From: Guyparkeria sp. SCN-R1
GTDB taxonomy: Bacteria; Pseudomonadota; Gammaproteobacteria; Halothiobacillales; Halothiobacillaceae
Assembly (NCBI RefSeq): GCF_003932495.1
Contig: NZ_QZMT01000015.1
Coordinates: 1 to 48,216 of the forward strand
Direction: 5' to 3'
Length of the DNA: 48,216 nucleotides
The position numbers were made by a program, and so were the translations under genes. Below are positions 1-7,883 of this stretch, one piece after another (within the stretch, counting starts at the first letter, position 1; each line of letters begins with the position of its first letter). The notes under the pieces are model-generated. The model was not told where the DNA came from. It was given only the letters and a program-made list of their open reading frames with translations, and did no database searches.

Positions 1-55
1 CCATAAGAAAACCCCTGTCAGTTGGATGGGTGTCCAACTTTCAGGGGTCACTTCA
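1..55 (-). mobile_element. Left-hand copy of an IS3-type insertion sequence end (partial)
   Basis: Identical over exactly 55 bp to the reverse complement of the right end of the window (48162-48216); identity stops at base 56. Read on the minus strand the element begins TGAAGTGACCCCTGAAAG, with the 5'-TG terminus usual for IS3-family elements. It has a fold-back stem at 12-47 and ends at an AGGGG ribosome site and an ATG (4-2), the likely orfA start. The rest of the element lies outside the window. The family call is an inference from the termini; no transposase is present here. Confidence 0.75.
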
Positions 56-75
56 CCAGCCGGGGGATTTTTTTG
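56..75 (-). terminator. Rising half of an intrinsic terminator, interrupted by the IS
   Basis: Downstream of the dehydrogenase gene, the minus strand reads AAAAAAATCCCCCGGCTGG and then enters the IS end. An A-tract followed by a C-rich arm is the first half of a bidirectional terminator. The falling arm and T-tract are not present before the IS, so the insertion appears to lie in or near the hairpin loop. The missing half is inferred. Confidence 0.5.
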
Positions 76-114
76 TGCGTCACGATCGACCGGGAACGCC
101 CCGGCTGCGCCACG

Positions 115-1158
115 CTAGCCGTCGAACCCGGCCAGGGTGAGCTTGCCGATCACGTGCCCACCCTCCAGCGCCCGGTGCGCGGCACGCAGGTTGTCGACGT
201 TGATCGGACCCAACACCTCGTGCCGCGTGGTCCGCAGGCGCCCCGCCTCGAGCAGGCGCGCCACCGTGTCGAGGATCTCGCCCTGCCGCCCCTTGTCCGG
301 GGTGTCGAACCGCGGGCGGGTGAACATGTACTCCCAGAAGAACCCGACGCTCTTGTCGCGCAGTTCGTGGAACGGCAGCGGCGTCTTGTTGCCGATGATG
401 CTGGCCAGCCGGCCCTGCGGGGCGACCAGTTTCGCCATCGCGGGGTAATGTCGGTCGAGGTCGTTGAAACAGGCGATCGCCGGGATCGACTCGATGCCCC
501 GCTCGGCCAGCTGCGCCGGGAGATCGCCGAAATGGTCCACCACCTCATCGGCGCCCAGATCGAGGCACCACTGGCGCGACTCGGGCCGCGAGGCGGTGGC
601 GATCACCTTGAGCCCGGCCACGTGGGCCAGCTGGATCGCCATCGAGCCCACCCCGCCGGCACCGTTGATCAGCAGCACGGGGGGGCCGGCATCCTCGCCG
701 TCGGGCGACAACCCGAGCCGGTCGAACAGGGTTTCCCAGGCGGTGAGTGCGGTCAGCGGCAGGGCCGCGGCGTCGGCCGGCTCGGTGCCACGCGGGGCGT
801 GACCGACGATCGCCTCGTCGACCAGCTGGAATTCGGCGTTGCTGCCCGGCCGGCCGATATCGCCGGCGTAGAACACCACGTCGCCGGGACGAAAGCGCGT
901 GACCTTGGCACCCACCGCATCGACCACGCCGCAGGCATCGAAACCCAGCACGCGCGGGGCCGGATCGGCCCGGTTGTCGGGGTGATCCGGATCGGGGTGA
1001 CGCGGTGCGCGCACCTTGGTGTCCACCGGGTTGACCGACACGGCCTCGACCGCCACCCGCAGGTCCGTCGGTCCCGGTTCGGGCACCGCCAGCTCGTATG
1101 CCTCGAACGCCTGCTCGTGGTCGATGGGCAGGTGCCGGTTGAATCCGATCGCCTTCAT
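115..1158 (-). CDS. Zinc-free MDR-family alcohol dehydrogenase / quinone oxidoreductase
   Basis: A 347-aa medium-chain dehydrogenase/reductase, cytosolic, expected to use NAD(P)H. The N-terminal half is the GroES-like fold (PRVLGFDACGVVDAVG near residues 68-83, then GDVVFYAG). The Rossmann fold carries LLINGAGGVGSMAIQLA, the nucleotide-binding glycine motif, near residues 165-180. Zinc-site cysteines are not evident, as in the zinc-binding-dehydrogenase-like quinone reductase subgroup. I chose the ATG at 1158 because a GGAGA site sits seven bases upstream; a GTG one codon earlier is also open. It is the last gene of a minus-strand run yrbG-methyltransferase-dehydrogenase, with 26 bp to the gene before it. 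The substrate is unknown. Confidence 0.85.
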   Translation of the reverse strand: MKAIGFNRHLPIDHEQAFEAYELAVPEPGPTDLRVAVEAVSVNPVDTKVRAPRHPDPDHPDNRADPAPRVLGFDACGVVDAVGAKVTRFRPGDVVFYAGDIGRPGSNAEFQLVDEAIVGHAPRGTEPADAAALPLTALTAWETLFDRLGLSPDGEDAGPPVLLINGAGGVGSMAIQLAHVAGLKVIATASRPESRQWCLDLGADEVVDHFGDLPAQLAERGIESIPAIACFNDLDRHYPAMAKLVAPQGRLASIIGNKTPLPFHELRDKSVGFFWEYMFTRPRFDTPDKGRQGEILDTVARLLEAGRLRTTRHEVLGPINVDNLRAAHRALEGGHVIGKLTLAGFDG

Positions 1159-1187
1159 CACGCTCTCTCCTTCACGGTGTCAGTGGG

Positions 1188-1853
1188 TCAGCCGGGCTTC
1201 TCGAACACCGCCACCGGCGCGGCGATCTCCACCACCCGCCAGCCGTAGGTTGCCGCCAACCACTCGAAGGTCCGGGCGCGAAAGAAGATCACGTGGGTGG
1301 GATCACGCCAGTAGTGCCAGTTCGAAAAGCGCGCGGCCTCCGGGGCAAACCCCGTCTGGACGATCAACCAACCGCCTGATCGCAGCAAGCGGACGATCCG
1401 GTCGAATACCGCCCGTGGCCGATGCAGGTGCTCGACCGTTTCGGTACAGGTGACCAGGTCGTAGGCCGACGCGCGCAGCAGGGCCTCGTCCGGGGCGAAC
1501 AAGGGATCGTAGCCCACCATCGCCGCACCCGCCTCCCGAGCCACCGCGATCAGCGCCGAATCCGGGCCGCAGCCGAAATCCAATGCCGCCACGCCCGGGC
1601 CAAGCCGGGCGGTCATCCGCTCGATGCTCGGTGCAAGGAAGCGCCGGTAGCCCGGGTCATCGGCGCGATTCTCGTGCAGCTGGTAATGCGCCTGCTCGGC
1701 CGCCCGGTCGGGCCAGGCACTCGGGTCACGCACCACCAGCTCGCAGCGGGGGCACTCGACGAAGGCGAGTGCCCGCCCGGTGGCCTTCCTGCCGGTCGTC
1801 ACGGTCGCGAAGGGCGATAACCGGGCCTCGCAGAGCGGACAGGCCTCACGCAT
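1188..1853 (-). CDS. Class I SAM-dependent methyltransferase with N-terminal zinc ribbon
   Basis: A 221-aa protein. The N-terminus has paired CxxC motifs (Cys5/Cys8 and Cys34/Cys37) typical of a small zinc ribbon. Next comes a SAM-binding fold with motif I VAALDFGCGPDSALIAVA near residues 88-105 and a post-motif Asp in GYDPLF. The later DLVTCTETVEHLHRPRAVF stretch matches the region of the methyltransf-11/UbiG-like group. Its ATG lies one base after the yrbG stop codon, so the two are almost certainly co-transcribed and perhaps translationally coupled. The substrate cannot be told from sequence; zinc-ribbon methyltransferases of this type modify small molecules, sugars or RNA. Confidence 0.8.
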   Translation of the reverse strand: MREACPLCEARLSPFATVTTGRKATGRALAFVECPRCELVVRDPSAWPDRAAEQAHYQLHENRADDPGYRRFLAPSIERMTARLGPGVAALDFGCGPDSALIAVAREAGAAMVGYDPLFAPDEALLRASAYDLVTCTETVEHLHRPRAVFDRIVRLLRSGGWLIVQTGFAPEAARFSNWHYWRDPTHVIFFRARTFEWLAATYGWRVVEIAAPVAVFEKPG

Positions 1854-1854
1854 G

Positions 1855-2832
1855 TCAGGCGGCGAAGGTCGTGCTCAGCAGGTAGGCGGTATAGGCGACG
1901 AAGGCGACCAGCAACACGCTGCCCTCCAGCCGGTTGATCCGGCCCGGGCCGCGGAAGCCGTAGGCGAACAAGAACAGCGCCAGGGTGAGCACGCCCATCA
2001 CCAGCATGTCGCGCGTGAACACCTCGGGCTCGGCGACCATCGGGTGAATCACGCCGGCCAGACCCACCACGCCCAAGGTGTTGAACAGGTTCGAGCCGAT
2101 GACGTTGCCCAGCGCCATGTCGTGCTCGCCCTTGCGGATCGCGGCGATCGAGGAGGCCAGCTCGGGCAGGGAGGTGCCGATCGCCACCACCGTCAGGCCG
2201 ATGACCAGGTCCGAGACGCCGAAGAACTGCGCGATGTCCACCGCGCCCCACACCAGCAACCGGGAACTGGCCACCAGCAGCAACAGGCCGATCGCCACCC
2301 AGATCAGCGCCTTCTTCAGCGGCATGGGGTGGGCGACCAGCTCCTGCTCGACCTCGCCGCCCAGGGCATCCACCTGCCCGCGACGCCCCTGGTAGATGTT
2401 CCAGCCAAGCAGGGCGACCAGCAGCACGAGCAGCACCGCGCCTTCGACGCGGGTCACCTCGCCGTCGTAGACCTGCAAGGCGGCGACGGCCGTGACCGCC
2501 AGCAGGATCGGCATCTCGCGACGGATCACCTGCGAATGCACCGCGATCGGCGCGATCACCGCCGTCAGGCCGAGGATCAGCGCGATATTGGCGATGTTCG
2601 AGCCGTAGGCGTTGCCCAACGCGATGCCGGGACTGCCGTCCAACGAGGCCATGACCGACACCACCAGTTCCGGCGCCGAGGTGCCGAACCCCATGATCAC
2701 CATGCCGATCAGCAACGGCGACATGCCCAGGTGCTTAGCGGTCGCCGCCGCGCCGTCGACAAATCGATCCGCGCTCCAGACAAGCAACACCAGCCCCGCC
2801 AGGACTGCCAACACAGGCATCAACATCGCCAT
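1855..2832 (-). CDS. yrbG: Calcium/sodium antiporter, YrbG/CaCA family
   Basis: A 325-aa inner-membrane protein made of two homologous halves, each with several hydrophobic helices. The two alpha-repeat signatures are clear: GFGTSAPELVVS in the first half and AIGTSLPELASS in the second. Both carry the conserved acidic residue of the cation-binding site of Na+/Ca2+ exchangers. Length fits the bacterial YrbG family. A GAGGAA site abuts the first ATG (2832); the ATG two codons in has better spacing and may be the true start. It leads the minus-strand operon with the methyltransferase and dehydrogenase. It is divergent from tonB, with about 240 bp between them. Confidence 0.9.
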   Translation of the reverse strand: MAMLMPVLAVLAGLVLLVWSADRFVDGAAATAKHLGMSPLLIGMVIMGFGTSAPELVVSVMASLDGSPGIALGNAYGSNIANIALILGLTAVIAPIAVHSQVIRREMPILLAVTAVAALQVYDGEVTRVEGAVLLVLLVALLGWNIYQGRRGQVDALGGEVEQELVAHPMPLKKALIWVAIGLLLLVASSRLLVWGAVDIAQFFGVSDLVIGLTVVAIGTSLPELASSIAAIRKGEHDMALGNVIGSNLFNTLGVVGLAGVIHPMVAEPEVFTRDMLVMGVLTLALFLFAYGFRGPGRINRLEGSVLLVAFVAYTAYLLSTTFAA

Positions 2833-2863
2833 TTCCTCGTTTCGAATCGTTCGGTGGTCGTTT

Positions 2864-2935
2864 AGGGAAACTCTGCACGAATGCCATACCGCTCTGCATG
2901 CCCTGCGGGGCCTGGCATTCGTGCAGAGTTTCCCT
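2864..2935. repeat. Perfect 23-bp inverted repeat with 26-nt loop
   Basis: The left arm 2864-2886 (starting AGGGAAACTCTGCACGAA) and right arm 2913-2935 (ending GTGCAGAGTTTCCCT) are exact reverse complements. The loop holds a smaller GCCC/GGGC stem. It lies in the divergent yrbG/tonB intergenic region. There is no T-tract after either arm, so it is not a typical terminator. It could be a regulator-binding palindrome, a transcript hairpin or a miniature mobile element. Confidence 0.9.
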
Positions 2936-2994
2936 GGGGCGGCACTTTACTGCAGAACGCCCACCGGGGTGATGGCGAGCCACGCCACCCACCC

Positions 2995-3013
2995 TATGTT
3001 GCGAATCATTCCG
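2995..3013 (+). promoter_or_regulatory. Candidate Fur box upstream of tonB
   Basis: The 19 bases here match the classic Fur consensus at 11 positions by eye, with the half-site AATCATT exact. The site is about 60 bp before the tonB start, where an iron-responsive operator would be expected. It is a moderate match; regulation is inferred. Confidence 0.4.
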
Positions 3014-3072
3014 GTTTGCATCCGCCTTCGCGATTCAATACGCTGCCCGCTCCATTACGTCGTCGAGTCACC

Positions 3073-3975
<903 letters not shown>

Positions 3976-4013
3976 TATCCTTTTCGCGATTGCGAACGGT
4001 TTGCATTTCGTTT

Positions 4014-4032
4014 TATCTTGATTATCATGCCG
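4014..4032 (+). promoter_or_regulatory. Candidate Fur box between tonB and exbB
   Basis: The stretch TATCTTGATTATCATGC matches the Fur consensus at about 11 of 19 positions, with GATTATCAT nearly perfect. It lies 40 bp before the chosen exbB start and may give exbBD-hemP a second iron-regulated promoter. Inferred only. Confidence 0.45.
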
Positions 4033-4071
4033 CTGGTTAGCCAGCTATCGAACCAACCCGGGGCTTGTCCG

Positions 4072-4806
4072 ATGGATCTCTTTCTTGTCTTCGACCACGG
4101 CGACGGCGTCCTTGTCGGGGTGTTCCTCACCCTGCTGATCATGTCGCTGGCCACCTGGGCGGTCGCCGCCGCCAAGCTGTTCGCCCTGATCCGGCGTCGA
4201 CGCACGACGCGCGACAGCATGGACGCCATCGCGCGCAGCCACCGGGCAGCCGAGCTCGAGCCCCGCCTCGCCGGCCGCGACGACCCCACCGCCGCCCTCG
4301 CCCGGGCCGGGCTGCAAGCGGTGCGCGATTATCGTGGCCCGCTCGACGGCGATGCCCAGGCCCGCCAACGCCTCGACGAGGCCCTGATCCGCGGCATCCG
4401 CCAGGCGCTCGACCGACAGGAAACCCGCCTGCAGGCCGGCCAGCTGCTGTTCGCCACGGTCGGTTCGCTCGCCCCATTCGTCGGCCTGTTCGGCACGGTC
4501 TGGGGCATCTACGGCGCCCTGATCGACCTGTCCTCGGCCAAGAGCGTGTCGATGGGCCTGGTCGCCGGCCCGCTGGGCGAGGCGCTGGTCGCCACCGCCG
4601 CGGGCCTGGCCGCGGCGATCCCGGCGGTGCTGTTCTTCAACCTGTTCAACCGCAGCCATCGGCTCTACCGCCAGACGCTGGATGCCGCGGCCCATGACGT
4701 GCACTCGCTGCTGATGAACGACCCGGACCTGGCCACGTGGGCAGCGCCCCGTCGCCAATCGTTCGCGCAACCAGCGACGTCCGCCAGCCGGCCGGCGGAG
4801 GTCTGA
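4072..4806 (+). CDS. exbB: ExbB/TolQ-family proton channel subunit
   Basis: A 244-aa inner-membrane protein of the MotA/TolQ/ExbB family that forms the proton channel energising TonB. It has a first membrane helix near residues 12-35, a long cytoplasmic loop rich in Arg and Glu, and two more helices: LFATVGSLAPFVGLFGTVWG, and GPLGEALVATAAGLAAAIPA further on. The GLFGTVWGI and ATAAGLAAAIPA motifs are hallmarks. I chose 4072 because the encoded N-terminus (MDLFLVFDHGDGV) fits the family and because a candidate Fur box overlaps the upstream in-frame ATGs. It sits between tonB and exbD, with three bases to exbD. Confidence 0.92.
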   Translation: MDLFLVFDHGDGVLVGVFLTLLIMSLATWAVAAAKLFALIRRRRTTRDSMDAIARSHRAAELEPRLAGRDDPTAALARAGLQAVRDYRGPLDGDAQARQRLDEALIRGIRQALDRQETRLQAGQLLFATVGSLAPFVGLFGTVWGIYGALIDLSSAKSVSMGLVAGPLGEALVATAAGLAAAIPAVLFFNLFNRSHRLYRQTLDAAAHDVHSLLMNDPDLATWAAPRRQSFAQPATSASRPAEV

Positions 4807-4809
4807 GCC

Positions 4810-5223
4810 ATGGCATTCGGTCGACTCGACGATCACGACGAGCCGATGGCGGAGATGAATGTCATCCCGCTGGTCGACGTGATGCTGGTGCTGCTGGTGG
4901 TGTTCATCGTCGCCGCGCCGGTGATCACCCACTCGGTGACGCTCGATCTGCCCAAGGCCAGCAGCGAACGCCAGGACGAGGACCCCGAGTCGGTCACCCT
5001 CTCGCTCGACGGCCAAGGCCAGCTCTACCTCGACGACCAGCCCGTCTCGCAGGACCGGCTCAAAAGCGTGCTGATCCAGGCCCGCCGCGACAACGACGAG
5101 CTGGTCGTCTACCTGCGCGCCGACGAGTCCGTGCCCTACCGACTGGTTGCCCGCGCGATGGCCTCGGTAAAGACCGCCGGCATCGAACGCCTGGGTTTCG
5201 TCTCGGAACCGGAAACGCCATGA
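4810..5223 (+). CDS. exbD: ExbD/TolR-family biopolymer transport protein
   Basis: A 137-aa protein with one N-terminal membrane helix containing the essential proton-carrying Asp23 in MNVIPLVDVMLVLLVVF, then a periplasmic domain. Together with ExbB it powers TonB. The start is fixed by a GGAGG site inside the end of exbB. Its stop codon overlaps the hemP start (ATGA), which points to translational coupling. Length and motif order are normal for the family. Confidence 0.93.
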   Translation: MAFGRLDDHDEPMAEMNVIPLVDVMLVLLVVFIVAAPVITHSVTLDLPKASSERQDEDPESVTLSLDGQGQLYLDDQPVSQDRLKSVLIQARRDNDELVVYLRADESVPYRLVARAMASVKTAGIERLGFVSEPETP

Positions 5224-5402
5224 GCAAGCCCAGCAACCAGGACAAACCCAAGGCGACGGGCGCCGAACGGATCGGAGCGCAAGGCCACTGCATCGAAAGC
5301 CGCGAGCTGATCTCGCGCGACGGCCAATGCTGGATCTGCCACGACGGCCAGCGCTATCAACTGCGAGTCACCGCCGCCAACAAGCTGATTCTCACCAAGT
5401 AA
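5220..5402 (+). CDS. hemP: Hemin uptake protein HemP family
   Basis: A 60-aa basic, soluble protein. The C-terminal sequence YQLRVTAANKLILTK is the HemP family signature. Small HemP proteins sit next to heme or siderophore uptake genes, are Fur-regulated, and in some bacteria act as activators of the heme uptake genes. The residues between the start and the signature include two cysteines (CW..C), which could be incidental. The start codon overlaps the exbD stop. The next gene is the outer-membrane receptor, so heme is one possible substrate of that receptor, although the receptor itself looks more catecholate-like. Confidence 0.8.
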   Translation: MSKPSNQDKPKATGAERIGAQGHCIESRELISRDGQCWICHDGQRYQLRVTAANKLILTK

Positions 5403-5489
5403 CCAGACACCCCGAACGCAAGCCAGCCAGACGCCATCGGCGTCGAGCCAGCCAGCGGAATGCCCTGAAACTCGATGGAGGAGCCTTCC

Positions 5490-7661
5490 ATGTCCACTCG
5501 ACGCCCACGTTCCACGCCATTCCGACGTCACCTGCTTGCCGCCAGCATCCTTGCCGGCAGCACACCGGCCCTTGCCGACGAACCCACCACCGCCGTCACC
5601 GCCGCGCCGGCGCAATCCCTTTCCACGGTCGTCGTCACGGCCGCCGGCTTCGAGCAGGACAAGACGCAGGCACCGGCGTCCATTTCGGTAATCACGCGCG
5701 ATGAACTGGAACGCAAGGATGCCAACTCCATCGCCGAGATCGTCGACGACATCGAGGGCGTCGACGTGGGCGGTTCACCCGGCAAGACCGGTGGCAAGGA
5801 GATCCGCATGCGGGGCCTGCCGGCCGACTACACCCTGATCCTGATCGACGGGCGCCGACAGAACGTCGCCGGCAATGTCACGCCCAACGGCTTCAATTCC
5901 ACGCAGACCAGCTTCCTGCCGCCACCATCGGCGATCGAACGCATCGAGGTCATCCGTGGGCCCATGTCGACGCTGTACGGCTCGGACGCCATGGGCGGCG
6001 TGATCAACATCATCACCCGCAAGGTACCGGACGAGTGGACGCATTCGCTGACCGTCGACGGGACGCTCAACGAGGACAGCGACTACGGCAACGACCGGGC
6101 GATCAGCCTGTATTCCGCTGGTCCCGTGGTCAAAGACAAGGTGGGGGCACAGTTCCGGGCACGCGTGTACAAGCGCGACGAATCCGACCTCGAGTTTCTG
6201 GGTCGAAACGGTGATGTCCTGGCCGTCGACCAGCGCGGCCCCAGCCCGGTCGAGGCCGACATCTACAGCGTGGGCGGCAAGCTCTCGTTCACCCCAACCG
6301 ACGACCAGGAATTCTGGATCGACGCCGAGTCGGCACGGCAGAAATACGACAACAGCGAAGGCCAACTCGGCACGCTCGGTGCGCGGGGCTACGGCCCCGA
6401 GCAACGCTACCTGCGCGACCAGGTTGCCGTGGGACATGACGGCCGCGTGGGGCCGGGCGACTGGATTTCCAGCCTGATGGTCAACCGCACCGAGACCGAG
6501 GGACGCCTCATCCCGCCGGGCACGCCCGGCAAGGTGGGCGGCGCGGATCGCGAATTGACCACCGAGAACATCGTGCTCGACACGAAATACACCCTGCCGC
6601 TCGGCGACCACAGCCTGACCGTGGGCGGCCAGTGGTGGGATGCCTCGATGACTGACGGCGTGGCCAGCGACGAGTTCGAACAGACCACCTGGGCGCTGTT
6701 CGCCGAGGACGAGTGGTTCCTCCGCGACGACCTCGCCCTGACACTCGGGGCGCGCTACGACCAGCACGACGCCTTTGGCGGCCAGCTCAGTCCGCGCGCC
6801 TACCTCGTCTACAACGCAACCGACGAATGGACCGTCAAGGGCGGTGTCTCGCGCGGCTACAAGACACCGGGTCTCGAGGCGCTTGCCGATGGCATCGTCG
6901 GCTTTTCCGGTCAAGGCACCATCCCGCTGATCGGCAACCCGGACCTCGAGCCCGAGAAAAGCACCTCGGCCGAACTCGCCTTCCTCTACGAAGGTGACAA
7001 CGGTGTCTCGGCCGGCGCGACGCTCTTCTACAACGAGTTCACCGACAAGATCGCCGCCGGGCCGGACATCCCCAACTGCGGCTACGCCGCCGATCCGAAC
7101 CGCCCGGGCTGCATCAGCTACGGCGACTTCCCCGACCTGGAATTCTATGGTCGTGACATCAATATCGACGAGGCCTGGACCCGCGGCATCGAGTTGACCG
7201 GGCGCTTGCCGATCGGCGAGGACTGGAGCCTATCGGCCAACTACACCTACACCGACAGCGAGCAGGAAACCGGCTCCATGGCCGGCGAACCGCTGACCGA
7301 CACACCCGAGCACATGGCCAACCTGCGTCTTGCCTGGGCGGCCACCGAGAAACTCGACACCTGGATCGCCGCCCACTACGAGAGCGAGCGCTACCGCGAT
7401 CGCGAACGGGTACGCGGCCAGCCTTCCTACGACGACCTGGGCGACTTCAAGGCGTTCACCCTGGTCAACCTCGGCGGCAGCTACCGGCTCACCCCCAACG
7501 TGACGCTCAATGCCACGGTCTACAACTTGTTCGACAAGGACATGCTCGACTACCGCTACGCCGGCTTCACCAACCGCGACGGCGACGACGTCTACGGCAA
7601 CACCTACGCCAACCCCGACCAGGGGCGGCGCCTGTGGCTGTCGATCAACACTCGGTTCTGA
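5490..7661 (+). CDS. TonB-dependent outer-membrane receptor, FepA/CirA-like
   Basis: A 723-aa receptor. The signal peptide is about residues 1-30 with a likely ALA-DE cleavage. A TonB box candidate, STVVVTA, follows. The plug domain contains IRMRGLPADYTLILIDG and IERIEVIRGPMSTLYGSDA with GGVINIITRK. A 22-strand barrel ends in a terminal Phe (WLSINTRF), needed for outer-membrane assembly. The plug resembles catecholate siderophore/colicin I receptors; the neighbouring hemP suggests heme as an alternative. The start at 5490 is set by a GGAGG site; an in-frame ATG 15 bases upstream overlaps that site and is rejected. It is the last gene of the tonB cluster. Confidence 0.9.
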   Translation: MSTRRPRSTPFRRHLLAASILAGSTPALADEPTTAVTAAPAQSLSTVVVTAAGFEQDKTQAPASISVITRDELERKDANSIAEIVDDIEGVDVGGSPGKTGGKEIRMRGLPADYTLILIDGRRQNVAGNVTPNGFNSTQTSFLPPPSAIERIEVIRGPMSTLYGSDAMGGVINIITRKVPDEWTHSLTVDGTLNEDSDYGNDRAISLYSAGPVVKDKVGAQFRARVYKRDESDLEFLGRNGDVLAVDQRGPSPVEADIYSVGGKLSFTPTDDQEFWIDAESARQKYDNSEGQLGTLGARGYGPEQRYLRDQVAVGHDGRVGPGDWISSLMVNRTETEGRLIPPGTPGKVGGADRELTTENIVLDTKYTLPLGDHSLTVGGQWWDASMTDGVASDEFEQTTWALFAEDEWFLRDDLALTLGARYDQHDAFGGQLSPRAYLVYNATDEWTVKGGVSRGYKTPGLEALADGIVGFSGQGTIPLIGNPDLEPEKSTSAELAFLYEGDNGVSAGATLFYNEFTDKIAAGPDIPNCGYAADPNRPGCISYGDFPDLEFYGRDINIDEAWTRGIELTGRLPIGEDWSLSANYTYTDSEQETGSMAGEPLTDTPEHMANLRLAWAATEKLDTWIAAHYESERYRDRERVRGQPSYDDLGDFKAFTLVNLGGSYRLTPNVTLNATVYNLFDKDMLDYRYAGFTNRDGDDVYGNTYANPDQGRRLWLSINTRF

Positions 7662-7697
7662 ACCGGCTCACTCGAGCTGTCGACACCCCGCTGAGTG

Positions 7698-7796
7698 CAG
7701 GGTGTTTTCGTTGGACACTATCGCTTCATCGTCGACGATGGCTTTGAAGGAGTCGATGCCCGCACCGTGATGGTCGGGGCGCAGTTCGACTTCTGA
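7698..7796 (+). pseudogene. C-terminal relic of an outer-membrane porin
   Basis: One frame encodes about 32 residues ending RTVMVGAQFDF and a stop. The alternating hydrophobic pattern, the preceding GHYRFIVDDGFEG turn and the terminal Phe are what the last two strands of a gammaproteobacterial porin look like. There is no start, and a stop codon lies just upstream in frame, so only the tail of a lost gene survives. It is followed by an intact terminator, probably the original porin terminator, which now serves the receptor operon. Confidence 0.6.
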
Positions 7797-7820
7797 CCGA
7801 TCAACTTCTCCGAAAAACAC

Positions 7821-7854
7821 AACCCCGGCAAGGTCTCCCTTGCCGGGGTTTTTT
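7821..7854. terminator. Strong bidirectional intrinsic terminator
   Basis: A 13-bp perfect stem (AACCCCGGCAAGG with its complement), a TCTC tetraloop and a run of six T (7849-7854). Upstream A-rich sequence lets it work on the minus strand too. It separates the convergent receptor operon and the ADP-ribosylglycohydrolase-like gene. Confidence 0.95.
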
Positions 7855-7883
7855 GGTTCATCGCCCGTCGGCGTGAACAGCCA

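Noticed and set aside
22-1248. Long open frame on the plus strand opposite the dehydrogenase gene
   Set aside because: It is antisense to a clear MDR dehydrogenase, lacks a family motif, and begins inside the IS end. High GC content opens such frames throughout the window.
2881-3072. N-terminal extension of TonB
   Set aside because: It would translate through the inverted repeat and place 64 non-hydrophobic residues before the membrane anchor.
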